Positions 46,664-55,767 of a stretch of DNA of 64,000 nt are shown here, in pieces. The notes under the pieces are model-generated. The model had not been told where the DNA came from, did not search any database, and saw only the letters and a list, made by a program, of their open reading frames with translations. Numbering within the stretch: the stretch's first letter is position 1; every line of letters starts with the position of its first letter. The stretch is taken from the NCBI RefSeq assembly GCF_028307215.1, contig NZ_JAQMHV010000008.1, positions 56,808 to 120,807 of the forward strand, read 5' to 3'. Both the position numbers and the translations under genes were made by a program. The DNA is from Falsirhodobacter sp. 20TX0035 (lineage in GTDB: Bacteria; Pseudomonadota; Alphaproteobacteria; Rhodobacterales; Rhodobacteraceae).

Positions 46664-48016
46664 TCACCGCCGCGTCAGACCGGGGATCGGGGTGATCCGC
46701 GTGCCGTCGGTGAAACGCCCCAGCCTGAACGGCGTGGGATCCACCACAGGCGCACGTCCCGTCATCAGGTCCGCCGCCAGCCGCCCCGCCCCGGGACCCA
46801 GACCGAAACCATGGCCCGAAAAACCGGTGGAGACGAAGAGGCCCGGGATCCCATTCTTCACGCTTTCCGTGTCAGAGATCACGGGGATCACGTCCGGCGT
46901 CACGTCGATGATGCCGGCCCAGGCCTGCTCGATCCGGGCGGCGCGCAGATCGGGCCAGGCGTCTTGCACCTTGCGGAACGTAGCCTCCACCGCCTTTCGG
47001 TCCGGGGCCGGGTCCATGATGCGGCACCTTTCGAACGGCGTCACCTCGTCCGCCGTCCAGCGGCGGCGCGTCCGCAGACCGTCCAGAAATCCCGCACCCA
47101 GATCGGGGCTGAGGCCGCGCCATTCGTTGCGGATTGCTGGCAGGAAGGCCCGCAGCAGGCGGACGCTGTCCGGCGTAAACACGAACCGCCCCACCTGACC
47201 GGAGGCGATGGTGTAGCCCCCGTCCGCCCGGCGGCGCAGGGTGAAGTCCGGCGTGCGGATCGACCCCTCCGGCCCCCCTTCGACCGGAGAGGTGCGCAGC
47301 ACGCTGTTGCGGGTGCGCAGCTGCGGCAACTGGATGCCGAGGTTCCCCAGAAACAGTCGCGACCAGATCCCTCCCGCCACCAGCACCTGCGAACAGGCGA
47401 TGCGCCCGTGCTCCGTGATCACGGCGGCGACGCGCCCCGCCTGCCGTTCCACCGTGCGGATGGCGCAGTTCTGGTGCACGGTGCCGCCAAGCGTCTGGAT
47501 CGCACGGGCGATGGCCGCATTGGCCTTCTGCGGCTCGGCCCGACCATCCTCGGGGTTGAAGACCCCGCCCGCGACGTTCAGCGCCATGCCGCGATATCCC
47601 GGTGCAACCTCGTCAGGCCCCACGATCCGCGCCGGGATCTGGTAGTCGTGCAGCAGGTCGAGCCACGCCTCCTCGGCCGCCAGCCGGTCCGGGGTGGCGG
47701 CCATGAAGGTCACGCCGCATTGCCGGTAGCCGGTCTGCCCGCCCGTGCGGCAATCCAGATCCTTCCACAGGCGCACGGATTCCACCATCAGCGGCATCTC
47801 GCGCGGGTCGCGGTGGGTGGTGCGCACCCAGCCCCAGTTGCGGCTGGACTGTTCGGCCCCGACAAGGCCTTTTTCGCAGACCGCCACGCGCAGTCCCCGT
47901 TCGGCCAGCTCCAGCGCGGCGGACAGGCCGGCGATTCCGGCGCCGATGACAACGACATCCACCGCGGCGGGAAGAACAGGGTCGCTTTGCACGATGTCGG
48001 GTGTGGGTCCGGGCAT
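46664..48016 (-). CDS. FAD-dependent amine/amino-acid oxidoreductase, DadA-like
   Basis: 450 residues, ATG at 48016 with AAGGAG. The DAO/DadA-type FAD site VVVIGAGIAGLSAALELAERG lies near residue 20 (core GAGIAGLSAAL), followed by EQSSRNWGWVR, and GHGFGLGPGAGRLAADL near the C-terminus contacts the flavin ring. The family oxidises secondary amines, D-amino acids, sarcosine or opines. It is a paralogue of the gene at 51589-52920 with the same landmark motifs. Both are in the operon with a Dpp-type importer, so the imported substrate is probably an N-substituted or D-amino acid. Confidence 0.83.
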   Translation of the reverse strand: MPGPTPDIVQSDPVLPAAVDVVVIGAGIAGLSAALELAERGLRVAVCEKGLVGAEQSSRNWGWVRTTHRDPREMPLMVESVRLWKDLDCRTGGQTGYRQCGVTFMAATPDRLAAEEAWLDLLHDYQIPARIVGPDEVAPGYRGMALNVAGGVFNPEDGRAEPQKANAAIARAIQTLGGTVHQNCAIRTVERQAGRVAAVITEHGRIACSQVLVAGGIWSRLFLGNLGIQLPQLRTRNSVLRTSPVEGGPEGSIRTPDFTLRRRADGGYTIASGQVGRFVFTPDSVRLLRAFLPAIRNEWRGLSPDLGAGFLDGLRTRRRWTADEVTPFERCRIMDPAPDRKAVEATFRKVQDAWPDLRAARIEQAWAGIIDVTPDVIPVISDTESVKNGIPGLFVSTGFSGHGFGLGPGAGRLAADLMTGRAPVVDPTPFRLGRFTDGTRITPIPGLTRR

Positions 48017-48042
48017 GAGGAACTCCTTGGATAAGGGGCGGT

Positions 48043-48921
48043 TCAGCGTCCGCCGCTGCGGCTGTCGAACGCGTCGCGCAGCCCGTCGCCGATGAAGTTG
48101 AAGCCCGTCACGGCCAGGGTGATCGCGATCCCCGGAACGATGGCCAGCCAGGGCGCCTGCCCCAGATATTGCTGCGCCCCGTTCAGCATGTTGCCCCAGC
48201 TGGGCACCGGCGGCTGGATGCCATAGCCAAGGAAGCTGATATACGCCTCCAGCAGGATGGCGCGGGCCACGATCAGGGTGGCGGCCACGATGATCGGCCC
48301 GATCGCGTTGGGCAGCAATTCGCGGAACATGATCCAGCGGCCGGACAGGCCCAGCATCTGCGCCGCCTGCACGAAATCGCGGTTCTTGAGGGACTTCACC
48401 TCGGCCTCCACGATGCGGGCGACCTCCATCCAGCTGGTGGCGGCGATGATCAGGGCGATCATCGCGGGGCCAGGCTTCAGGAAGGCCGCCAGCGCCAGAA
48501 GCAGGAACACCGAGGGGAAGGACAGAAAGGCGTCCACGATCCGCATCAGGATGGCCGCCACATAGCCGCCATAATAGCCCGACAGCACCCCGATGACGGA
48601 GCCGAGAGCCGTGGCGATGATCATGACCGCAAAGCCGATGGCCATGGACACCTGCCCCGCCTGGAACAGGCGGGCGGCGATATCCCGGCCCAGGGGATCC
48701 GTGCCCAGGATGTGCGCCCCCGTGCCTGGCGGGGCGAACCGCGCGCGCAGGTCGATGTAAAGTTCGTCGTAAGGCAGAAGATAGGGGCCCACGACGCAGG
48801 CGATCGTCAGGAACAGGACGATCCCCAGCCCCAGAAGCGCCAGCTTGTGCCCGAAGAACCGCCGCAACGCGCGCGGGGCGGTGCGGCGGCGTCGGGCGGG
48901 AACGGTTGCCGAAAGGGTCAT
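48043..48921 (-). CDS. Peptide-type ABC importer permease, DppC-like
   Basis: 292 residues, ATG at 48921 with GAAGGAG. N-terminal helix LALLGLGIVLFLTIACVVGPYLL; the sequence LGTDPLGRDIAARLFQAGQVS is the DppC signature, and the coupling loop reads QAAQMLGLSGRWIMFRELLP. Unlike the DppC domain at 18401-20314 it is a free-standing protein. Twelve bases after the DppB-like gene. Confidence 0.9.
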   Translation of the reverse strand: MTLSATVPARRRRTAPRALRRFFGHKLALLGLGIVLFLTIACVVGPYLLPYDELYIDLRARFAPPGTGAHILGTDPLGRDIAARLFQAGQVSMAIGFAVMIIATALGSVIGVLSGYYGGYVAAILMRIVDAFLSFPSVFLLLALAAFLKPGPAMIALIIAATSWMEVARIVEAEVKSLKNRDFVQAAQMLGLSGRWIMFRELLPNAIGPIIVAATLIVARAILLEAYISFLGYGIQPPVPSWGNMLNGAQQYLGQAPWLAIVPGIAITLAVTGFNFIGDGLRDAFDSRSGGR

Positions 48922-48933
48922 TGCCGGTCTCCT

Positions 48934-49884
48934 TCAGTTCAGCCGGATGCGCGGGTCGATCAGCGCCACGATCAGGTCGGCGGCAAGGCTGCCCACCACC
49001 ACCAGGAGCGCCGAGGCCATGAGAAGCCCCATCACCACCGGATAGTCGGAATAGCCAAGGCTATCGAGGAAGAGCCGCCCCATGCCGGGCCAGGTGAACA
49101 CCGTTTCCGTGACCAGCGCGCCGCCCAGGATGACGGGCAGTTGCAGCCCCGCCAGCGTGATCATGGGAACCAGAGAATTCCCGAGGATGTGCTTCATCAG
49201 CACCCGGCGGCGCGTCAGCCCCTTGGCCCGGGCGGTGCGCACGAAATCCTGGTGCACGACGTTCAGGGTCGATGTGCGCATGTACCGGCTCCAGATCGCG
49301 ACATCGACAAGGGCCAGCACCAGCGCGGGCATGATCAGGTGATGAAGATAATCGGCCAGCGACCCGTTGCCGACCGCATACATCCCCCCCGACGGCAACC
49401 AGCCGAGGTTGAGCGAGAAGACGTAGATTGCGACCAGCCCGAACCAGAAGGTCGGAATGGACAGGGCCACCATCGACATCACCGTCATGGTGTGGTCGAA
49501 GATCCCGCCACGCCGCACGGCGCTGGCGATGCCGATGGCCGATCCCAGCACGATCGCGATGGCCGTGGACGTTCCCATCAGCAGCAACGTGGCGAACAGG
49601 TGGCGCTGGATGATGGCCAGCACCGGCTGGCCGTCGCGATAGGACACGCCCCAGTCGCCGCGCAGCAGATGCGACAGCCAGTCCATGTATTGCACGGGCA
49701 GCGGGCGGTTCAGGCCCATCTGGTCCGCGATGCGGGTCAGCTGTTCCTGCGTCATGCCGGGGCTGAGGGCGAATTGCGACAGTGGCCCCCCGGGCGCAAG
49801 GCTGAGGACACAGAACCCGACGCAGGACACGATCAGCAGCAGGATCGCGCTCTGCCCCAGTCGGGAAAGGAGATAGCGCAGCAT
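48934..49884 (-). CDS. Peptide-type ABC importer permease, DppB-like
   Basis: 316 residues, AAGGAAAGG upstream of the ATG at 49884. First helix SAILLLIVSCVGFCVLSLAPGGP with the PGGP turn typical of DppB/OppB; coupling loop VRTARAKGLTRRRVLMKHIL. Six helices in total. Forms the pore together with the following DppC-like protein. Confidence 0.9.
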   Translation of the reverse strand: MLRYLLSRLGQSAILLLIVSCVGFCVLSLAPGGPLSQFALSPGMTQEQLTRIADQMGLNRPLPVQYMDWLSHLLRGDWGVSYRDGQPVLAIIQRHLFATLLLMGTSTAIAIVLGSAIGIASAVRRGGIFDHTMTVMSMVALSIPTFWFGLVAIYVFSLNLGWLPSGGMYAVGNGSLADYLHHLIMPALVLALVDVAIWSRYMRTSTLNVVHQDFVRTARAKGLTRRRVLMKHILGNSLVPMITLAGLQLPVILGGALVTETVFTWPGMGRLFLDSLGYSDYPVVMGLLMASALLVVVGSLAADLIVALIDPRIRLN

Positions 49885-49908
49885 GTGTCGGCCTTTCCTT
49901 GATGCGCC

Positions 49909-51564
49909 TTAGCCCCGGCGCCAGTCGCGCACGTTCCAGCTGTCGATGCGGTTGTTCACATTGGGTGCGGGGCCGGTCACCTCCTCTTTCCAGCCCTTCA
50001 CCACGGCGTATTGGAACATGGGCAGGAAGGGCAGGTCGTCGCGGATCACGGCCTGCAGCTCACGATAGATTTCGCGCCGCTGGTCGGGGTCGAAGCTGGC
50101 GGCACCTGCGTCCAGCAATTCGTCCACGCGCGGGTTCTGATAGGCCAGCGTGTTCTGTCCCGCCCCGCCAAGCGCGGGCGACGCGCTTGAGCGGTGATAG
50201 TTCGTGGTGTCGGGATCGGCGCCCGACAACTGGTTCATGCCCACCACGACCGTGTCGAATTCGCTGTTCATCCAGTAATCGCCCCACATCACCGCCGGCG
50301 GCAGGTTGGAGATCGTCATCTCGACCCCGATCTCGGCAAAGGTCTGCTGGATGAACTGCTGCGCCTGTTCGCGCAGGTGGTTTCCGGCGGTGGTGGAGTT
50401 GGTGAAGGCCAGCCGCACGCCGTCCTTTTCCCGGATGCCGCCCGCCCCGCGCGCCCAGCCCGCGTCGTCCAGAAGCTGGTTCGCCTTTTCGATGCTGAAC
50501 GCGTGCGGGGGCAGGTCCGGGTTGAAGAAGGCCGATTGCTGCGGCATGTAGGTTTCCGTCGGTGTGGGCACCCCGTAATACAGCGCGTCGATGATGGACG
50601 TCTTGTCGAGCGCCGCGTAAAGCGCCTGCCGCACCGCAAGGTCCTTGAACTGGGGGCGCTGCATGTTCAGCGCGAAGGATTCGAACGATCCCGTGCCCGC
50701 GACCTCGGTCGCGACGCCGGGCAAGCCCTCGGCCTCGGTCAGGTGGTCGGGGGTGATGTATTGCAGGCCGATCACGTCGATGTCGCCGGCCTTGAACTGG
50801 GTGTACATCACGTTCAGGTCGGGGATGTAGCGGATGATCAGCCGCTCCAGATGCGGTCCTTCGCCGTGATAGTTGGCATTGGCCGTCAGCAGGATGTGGT
50901 CGCCGGCCATCCGCTCCCCCCACTTGAAGGGTCCGGTGCCGATGGGCGCGTTGTTGAAGGGCGCCGCATTGGGATCCTGCCCCTCGAAGGGATGGGCCGG
51001 CACGATGAAGGTGGAGGCCAGCACCCCGGCCAGCGGCGCGAAGGGCTTCGTCATCGTCCAGGTCAGTTCGGTGGGGGAAACAACGGTGATGTCGCGCATC
51101 AGCGCGTATCCGGTGGTGCGGAACGACCGGAAGTCGGGATTCACCGGCAGCTCGAAGGTGAACTTCACGTCGGCGGCGGTGAAGGGCGTGCCATCATGCC
51201 AGGTCACCCCTTCTTTCAGCCGGATGCGCCAGGTCAGCCCATCCTCCGAGATGCCGCCATTCGCGACCGTCGGCACCTCCGTCACGAGGATGGGGAACAG
51301 TTGACCGTCCGGATCGAAATCGAACAGGGGATCGAAGATCGCGTAGTAGATGCCGTCATCCACCTCGATATGCGGCATCAGCGGGTTGAAGACCGTCGGC
51401 TCCTGGGAAAAGCCGAGGATGATCTGCCCGGAAGGCGCGCCTTGGGCGAACGCCGCGCTGCGACCCAGGACGGACGGCGCCATCATGGCGCCGCCGGCAG
51501 CGCCCAGAAGCATCAGAGTCCGCCGGCGGGCGGGGTTCAGGGGGCGGTCATGGTGCTCGGTCAT
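49909..51564 (-). CDS. Peptide-type ABC binding protein, Tat-like signal
   Basis: 551 residues, ATG at 51564 with GAGGGAG. The N-terminus carries an arginine cluster and hydrophobic stretch (ARRRTLMLLGAAGGAMMAP) ending SAAFAQ, consistent with Tat export. Family 5 binding-protein motifs: FNPLMPHIEVDDGIYYAIFD (core) and TWHDGTPFTAADVKFTFELP (core HDGTPFTAADVKF). It is far from the other Dpp binding protein in sequence. The operon context with two FAD oxidases suggests an amine or modified amino acid ligand rather than ordinary peptides. Confidence 0.87.
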   Translation of the reverse strand: MTEHHDRPLNPARRRTLMLLGAAGGAMMAPSVLGRSAAFAQGAPSGQIILGFSQEPTVFNPLMPHIEVDDGIYYAIFDPLFDFDPDGQLFPILVTEVPTVANGGISEDGLTWRIRLKEGVTWHDGTPFTAADVKFTFELPVNPDFRSFRTTGYALMRDITVVSPTELTWTMTKPFAPLAGVLASTFIVPAHPFEGQDPNAAPFNNAPIGTGPFKWGERMAGDHILLTANANYHGEGPHLERLIIRYIPDLNVMYTQFKAGDIDVIGLQYITPDHLTEAEGLPGVATEVAGTGSFESFALNMQRPQFKDLAVRQALYAALDKTSIIDALYYGVPTPTETYMPQQSAFFNPDLPPHAFSIEKANQLLDDAGWARGAGGIREKDGVRLAFTNSTTAGNHLREQAQQFIQQTFAEIGVEMTISNLPPAVMWGDYWMNSEFDTVVVGMNQLSGADPDTTNYHRSSASPALGGAGQNTLAYQNPRVDELLDAGAASFDPDQRREIYRELQAVIRDDLPFLPMFQYAVVKGWKEEVTGPAPNVNNRIDSWNVRDWRRG

Positions 51565-51588
51565 GGTCAGTCTCCCTCTTGGTTGGTG

Positions 51589-52920
51589 TCAGTAGCCGCT
51601 CATGATCTCCACGCGCGATCCGTCGGAAAAGCGCGACAGGCGGAAGGGAGTCGGATCGACGACGGGCGTGGCGTTTGTGACAAGATCGGCCACCAGCCGC
51701 CCCGCCCCCGGCCCGATGCCGAAACCGTGGCCGGAAAAGCCCGCCGCGATGTGGAAGCCCGGAATGCGCTCCACCTTGGAGATGACGGGTACGGCGTCGG
51801 GGGTCACGTCGATGGCGCCGGCCCAACGCTGGGCGATTTCAGCCTTCTCGAACACGGGGAAGGCGCGGCGCAGGTTGGCCAGCGCTTCATCCTGCATGGC
51901 GAAGGAAGGCTTGGGGTCCAGCACGCGGCAGTATTCGAAGGGGCTCGCCTCATCCAGCTTCCAGCGGTTCGGAATCCGCGCTTCGTCGTAGAAGCGCCCC
52001 GACAGGCGCAGCTTCAGCGATTTGCGCTGCGTGCGCAGGGCGGGCAGAAACGGACGCAGGAAGCGGAAGCTGTCGGGCACGATCTCCACCACGTTGCGGA
52101 ACCCGTCGGCGACGGTGTAGCCGCCGTCCTGCCGCTTGCGGATGGAAAAGCCCTCGGACCAGATCGCATGCTCGGGCCCGCCTTCCAGCGATTTCGTGCG
52201 AAGGACAGAGTTCACGACCTTCAGTTGTGGCAGGGTCAGCCCCGTATTGCGCGCAAACAGGCCCGCCCAAGCCCCGCCCGCCAGCACCACCTGCGAACAG
52301 GCGATGGGGCCGCGTTCCGTCACGACGCCGCTGACGGCGCCCGCCGCCGTCTCGATCCCCCGCACGGCGCATTCGGTCAGGATGTGGACGCCGCGGTCCC
52401 GCGCCCCCTCGGCGATGGCGGGGGCGGCCTTCTGGGGCTCTGCCCGCCCGTCGATCCGGCTGAACAGCGCGCCCTTCACCTGCATCCGGCCGCCCGGGTT
52501 CATGTCGGCGAACGTCTGGGCCGAGATCATGTGCGCGTCGATCTGGTGGTCGCGCAGGTTTTCCAGCCAGCGTTCGTGCTGGGCATAGCTCGCCCCGTCG
52601 GCGCAGGCGAAGGCAATCCCGGCGCGGGTGTATCCAAGATCGCGGCCTGTACGTTCGGCCAGCGTCGGCCAGATGCGCAGCGCCTCGATCATCAGGGGGA
52701 TTTCGCGCGGGTCGCGGCGGGACAGGCGCACCCAGCCCCAGTTGCGGCTGCTTTGTTCATGCCCGATGCCGCCCTTTTCGCACAAGGCCACGCGCAGGCC
52801 GCGATCGGCCAGTTCCAGCGCGGCCGAACAGCCGATGATCCCGCCGCCGATGACGACGACGTCGACGTGGGTCGGAAGATCGTGATCGCCATGAACGGGG
52901 GTGACGAAGGGGCCGGGCAT
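51589..52920 (-). CDS. FAD-dependent amine/amino-acid oxidoreductase, DadA-like
   Basis: 443 residues. FAD motif VVVIGGGIIGCSAALELADRG near residue 20 (core GGGIIGCSAAL), then EQSSRNWGWVRLSRRDPREIP, and C-terminal SGHGFGIGPGAGRLVADL. It shares these landmarks, in the same order and spacing, with the 46664-48016 protein, so the two are ancient duplicates. Possibly they form a pair acting on successive steps or stereoisomers. The MarR-like gene ends 27 bases upstream, so it is probably co-transcribed. Confidence 0.83.
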   Translation of the reverse strand: MPGPFVTPVHGDHDLPTHVDVVVIGGGIIGCSAALELADRGLRVALCEKGGIGHEQSSRNWGWVRLSRRDPREIPLMIEALRIWPTLAERTGRDLGYTRAGIAFACADGASYAQHERWLENLRDHQIDAHMISAQTFADMNPGGRMQVKGALFSRIDGRAEPQKAAPAIAEGARDRGVHILTECAVRGIETAAGAVSGVVTERGPIACSQVVLAGGAWAGLFARNTGLTLPQLKVVNSVLRTKSLEGGPEHAIWSEGFSIRKRQDGGYTVADGFRNVVEIVPDSFRFLRPFLPALRTQRKSLKLRLSGRFYDEARIPNRWKLDEASPFEYCRVLDPKPSFAMQDEALANLRRAFPVFEKAEIAQRWAGAIDVTPDAVPVISKVERIPGFHIAAGFSGHGFGIGPGAGRLVADLVTNATPVVDPTPFRLSRFSDGSRVEIMSGY

Positions 52921-52947
52921 GTCAGAAGAACTCCGTGAAAGATGGCA

Positions 52948-53421
52948 TCAGGTCAGCCCCGCCCGCAGGACGTGGTAGGATTGCTTGAGGATGCGGTGAA
53001 ACTGCCGCCGTTCATCGGCGGGGATATGGGCGAAGAAGTCGCGTTCCTGCTCGCGGATGATGGCGCGCACCTGGGCGGCAACGGTGCGGCCCTGCTCCGT
53101 CACGGTCAGGGACTGGGCGCGCTGGTCGTCGCCCGCCACCTGCCGCCGGATCAGCCCCGCCTCCACCAGCCGTTCCACGATGCGGCCGGTGGTGGGCCGG
53201 TCGCGCATCAGCACGGTGGCAATGGCCGAGGGGCGGATGCCCGGATGATCGTCGACCAGCAGCAAAGCGGTGATCTTGCCCTTGCCGCGCGCCACCGGAA
53301 GCCGCGCCATCCTCCGGTCCAGATCGCGCGATACGAGCGAGTCGAGCGAGCGGATGTACCAGCTGAGCGTGCCTTCCAGCAGCCCGTCGACATTGTCCGG
53401 ATGATCGCGTTCCTGGGTCAT
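52948..53421 (-). CDS. MarR family transcriptional regulator
   Basis: 157 residues from the ATG at 53421, which has GGAGGG six bases upstream; the open frame to 53517 is rejected. The MarR winged helix is clear: IRPSAIATVLMRDRPTTGRIVERL, then the wing DDQRAQSLTVTEQGRTVAAQ. It lies inside the minus-strand operon between the DppDF ATPase gene and the first FAD oxidase. The 139 bases upstream hold two palindromes that look like its operators. Likely repressor of the oxidase-transporter unit, relieved by an amine or aromatic ligand. Confidence 0.85.
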   Translation of the reverse strand: MTQERDHPDNVDGLLEGTLSWYIRSLDSLVSRDLDRRMARLPVARGKGKITALLLVDDHPGIRPSAIATVLMRDRPTTGRIVERLVEAGLIRRQVAGDDQRAQSLTVTEQGRTVAAQVRAIIREQERDFFAHIPADERRQFHRILKQSYHVLRAGLT

Positions 53422-53502
53422 TCGTCCCTCCGCCGTCCTGCGTCCAAGGATGCGGGGGATGGGGTCGGGGGCGAAGGTGAAACTTCTGTGACAGGACAAA
53501 AA

Positions 53503-53537
53503 GGTTGTCTTTTGCAACCAATGCCCGCAAAAGTTGC
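53503..53537. promoter_or_regulatory. Paired palindromes upstream of marR
   Basis: GGTTG-TCTTTTG-CAACC (53503-53519) and GCAA-AAG-TTGC (53527-53537) share TTGC/GCAA arms and lie 80-115 bases upstream of the MarR ATG. Both fit MarR-type operators, which commonly carry TTGC-type inverted arms. Confidence 0.5.
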
Positions 53538-53560
53538 ACTCCCGCGCCCCCGATGCGCGT

Positions 53561-55183
53561 TCAGGCGGCGCGGCCGGGGATCGCGTCCACCAGGCTGCGG
53601 GTGTAGGCGTGGCGCGGCGCGCGGAAGATCTGCGACGGCGGGCCGTATTCCACCATCCGGCCCCGATGCATCACCAGCACGTCGTCGCAGATCTGGCTGG
53701 CCACACGCAGGTCATGGGTGATGAACACCATCGCCAGCCGGGTGCGGCGCTGGATGTCGTTCAGAAGGTCCAGCACCTGCGCTTGGATCGACACGTCCAA
53801 GGCGGACACCGCCTCATCCGCGACGATCACCTCCGGGTCGAACATCAGCGCGCGGGCGATCCCGACCCGCTGCCGCTGTCCGCCGGAAAATTCGTGCGGA
53901 TACCGATCGAACGCCGACGCGTCGAGCCCGACCATCCCCAGCACCTCCTGCGCCTTGCGCCGCGCCGCGGTCCGCGTCAGCCGCGCATGCGCGACTGGCC
54001 CCACCGTCAGCGCCTGCCCCACCGTGAACCGGGGGTTGAGCGAGGCGTAGGGATCCTGAAAGATCATCTGGATGCGCGGCCGCAGCGGGCGGAACGCATC
54101 CTCGGTCAGCGCGACGGTGTTCTCGCCCTGAAACCGGATTTCCCCGCCATCGGCCGGGATCAGCTTCATCAGCACCTTTCCCATCGACGATTTGCCCGAC
54201 CCGCTTTCGCCCACGATGCCCAGCGTTTCCCCCTTGCGCAGGGTGAAGCTGATGTCATCCACCGCCCGCACCTCGCGCACACGGCTGAGGAAGCCCGACC
54301 GGGTGCGGTAGGTCTTGCACAGGTTGCGCACCTCCAGCACCACCGGCTTTTCCGTGTCGCGCGGCCGGTCCGCGTCGCGCAATCCCGGAACCGCGGCGAT
54401 CAGCTTTCGCGTATAGGCGTGGGCGGGGGCACGCAGAACCTGCGCCGCGTCCCCCTGCTCCACCACCAGCCCTTTTTCCATGACCACCACCCGGTCCGCG
54501 ATGTCGGCCACGACGCCGAAATCATGGGTGATGAACAGCACGCTCATCCCCTTGCGACGCTGGATGGCGCGGATCAGGGACAGGATCTGCGCCTGCGTGG
54601 TGACGTCAAGCGCGGTGGTCGGTTCGTCCGCGATCAGGATGTCGGGGTCCAGCGCCAGCGCCATGGCGATCATCACCCGCTGCCGTTGCCCCCCCGACAG
54701 GCGGAAGGGATACTGGTGCTGGATCGCGGGCGGATCGGGAAGGCCCACCTCGGTCAGCATCTCCACCACCCGCGCGGCGCGGCCTTCGATCGTGCCGATG
54801 TGGTGGGCGTCCAGCACTTCGCGGATCTGGGCGCCGATGGTCATCAGCGGGTTCAGCGCGGACAGCGGATCCTGAAAGATGATCGACACGGACTTGCCGC
54901 GCAGCGTGCGCATCCGCGCCTCGGGCAGGGTCAGAAGATCGGTGCCGCGGAACAGGACCTGCCCGCCTTCCACCCGCATCGCGTCGGGCAGCAGACCCAT
55001 GATGGCGCTGGCCGTGACCGATTTGCCCGATCCGGACTCGCCGATGATGCACAGGATTTCGCCCATGCGCAGGTCAAGGGACACGTCCCGCACCGCATGT
55101 GGCCGGTCCCGCAGGCCGGGCAGGACGATGGACAGCCCCTTCATCGACAGGACGACCTCGGGCGGGGGTGGGTTCGGCATCAC
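53561..55183 (-). CDS. Fused DppD-DppF double ATPase
   Basis: 540 residues with two complete ABC ATPase domains on one chain. Domain 1 (about residues 1-265): Walker A GESGSGKS, signature LSGGQRQR, Walker [13 protein letters not shown], switch FITHDFGVV. Domain 2 (about 275-540): Walker [10 protein letters not shown], signature FSGGQRQR, Walker B VIVADEAVSALD, switch FITHDLRVA. The short cysteine-containing C-terminal extension of each DppD/DppF is missing, as is usual for this fused subtype. First gene of the MarR/oxidase/Dpp operon. It contrasts with the C-D fusion in the other Dpp system of this window. Confidence 0.9.
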   Translation of the reverse strand: MMPNPPPPEVVLSMKGLSIVLPGLRDRPHAVRDVSLDLRMGEILCIIGESGSGKSVTASAIMGLLPDAMRVEGGQVLFRGTDLLTLPEARMRTLRGKSVSIIFQDPLSALNPLMTIGAQIREVLDAHHIGTIEGRAARVVEMLTEVGLPDPPAIQHQYPFRLSGGQRQRVMIAMALALDPDILIADEPTTALDVTTQAQILSLIRAIQRRKGMSVLFITHDFGVVADIADRVVVMEKGLVVEQGDAAQVLRAPAHAYTRKLIAAVPGLRDADRPRDTEKPVVLEVRNLCKTYRTRSGFLSRVREVRAVDDISFTLRKGETLGIVGESGSGKSSMGKVLMKLIPADGGEIRFQGENTVALTEDAFRPLRPRIQMIFQDPYASLNPRFTVGQALTVGPVAHARLTRTAARRKAQEVLGMVGLDASAFDRYPHEFSGGQRQRVGIARALMFDPEVIVADEAVSALDVSIQAQVLDLLNDIQRRTRLAMVFITHDLRVASQICDDVLVMHRGRMVEYGPPSQIFRAPRHAYTRSLVDAIPGRAA

Positions 55184-55459
55184 ACGCTCCTCATCTTCTC
55201 CTCATGTTCGGAACAGGGTCGGGTGCGACGGGTCCGCCGCCAATGGCTTTGAGGGCGGCACCCGCGCCGAACGGGTCCCCTGCTTCTTCTTTGAGCAGCG
55301 CGGCCGCCGAAGGCTTCAAGGAAAGCGTTGAACGGATGACGGCATTGCGTCACAGGCCGAGGCCAACTGCCTTTCGAAAGGCTTGCGCGTGCTCGCACCC
55401 GCCTCTTGGGCCAGACCCTTGCCCGCCTCCTCGACCGCGAGCCTGTGATCCCACGTTGG

Positions 55460-55640
55460 TCCGGCACAACAAGGGTCAGGCCGTTTCCATTCCTCCCAAG
55501 TTCGACATGCCGGGTGACAAGGTTCTGATCCTCAAGAAGCCCGTGCCTCATCATCGAGCCGCGGAGGTGAAAGAACATCCGGGCCGTTCGCGCCGAGCCG
55601 CCACTGCCCGGTCCTGCCGATGACGAGGGGCGTTTTTGCC
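55460..55640 (+). pseudogene. VapB/AbrB-type antitoxin remnant
   Basis: A short plus-strand stretch reads NKGQAVSIPPKFDMPGDKVLI, the pattern of SpoVT/AbrB-fold antitoxins (NNKSQAVRIP...). After a frameshift near 55545 it continues CLIIEPRR, and later PLPGPADDE, like the C-terminus of VapB proteins. No start codon, no intact frame and no VapC toxin gene follow. It is therefore a relic of a toxin-antitoxin pair. The rest of 55184-55767 shows no supported gene. Confidence 0.4.
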
Positions 55641-55767
55641 CCTGAGGGACAGGGTCAAGGTTGATTGCGGTTGAGCGGGGCCTACCGATGCATCATCTAC
55701 GCCCGCATCCGGTCGGCCTCAGCGCGCTTTGACCATCAGAACCCGCTCTGTCATGGGCAGGATCGAT

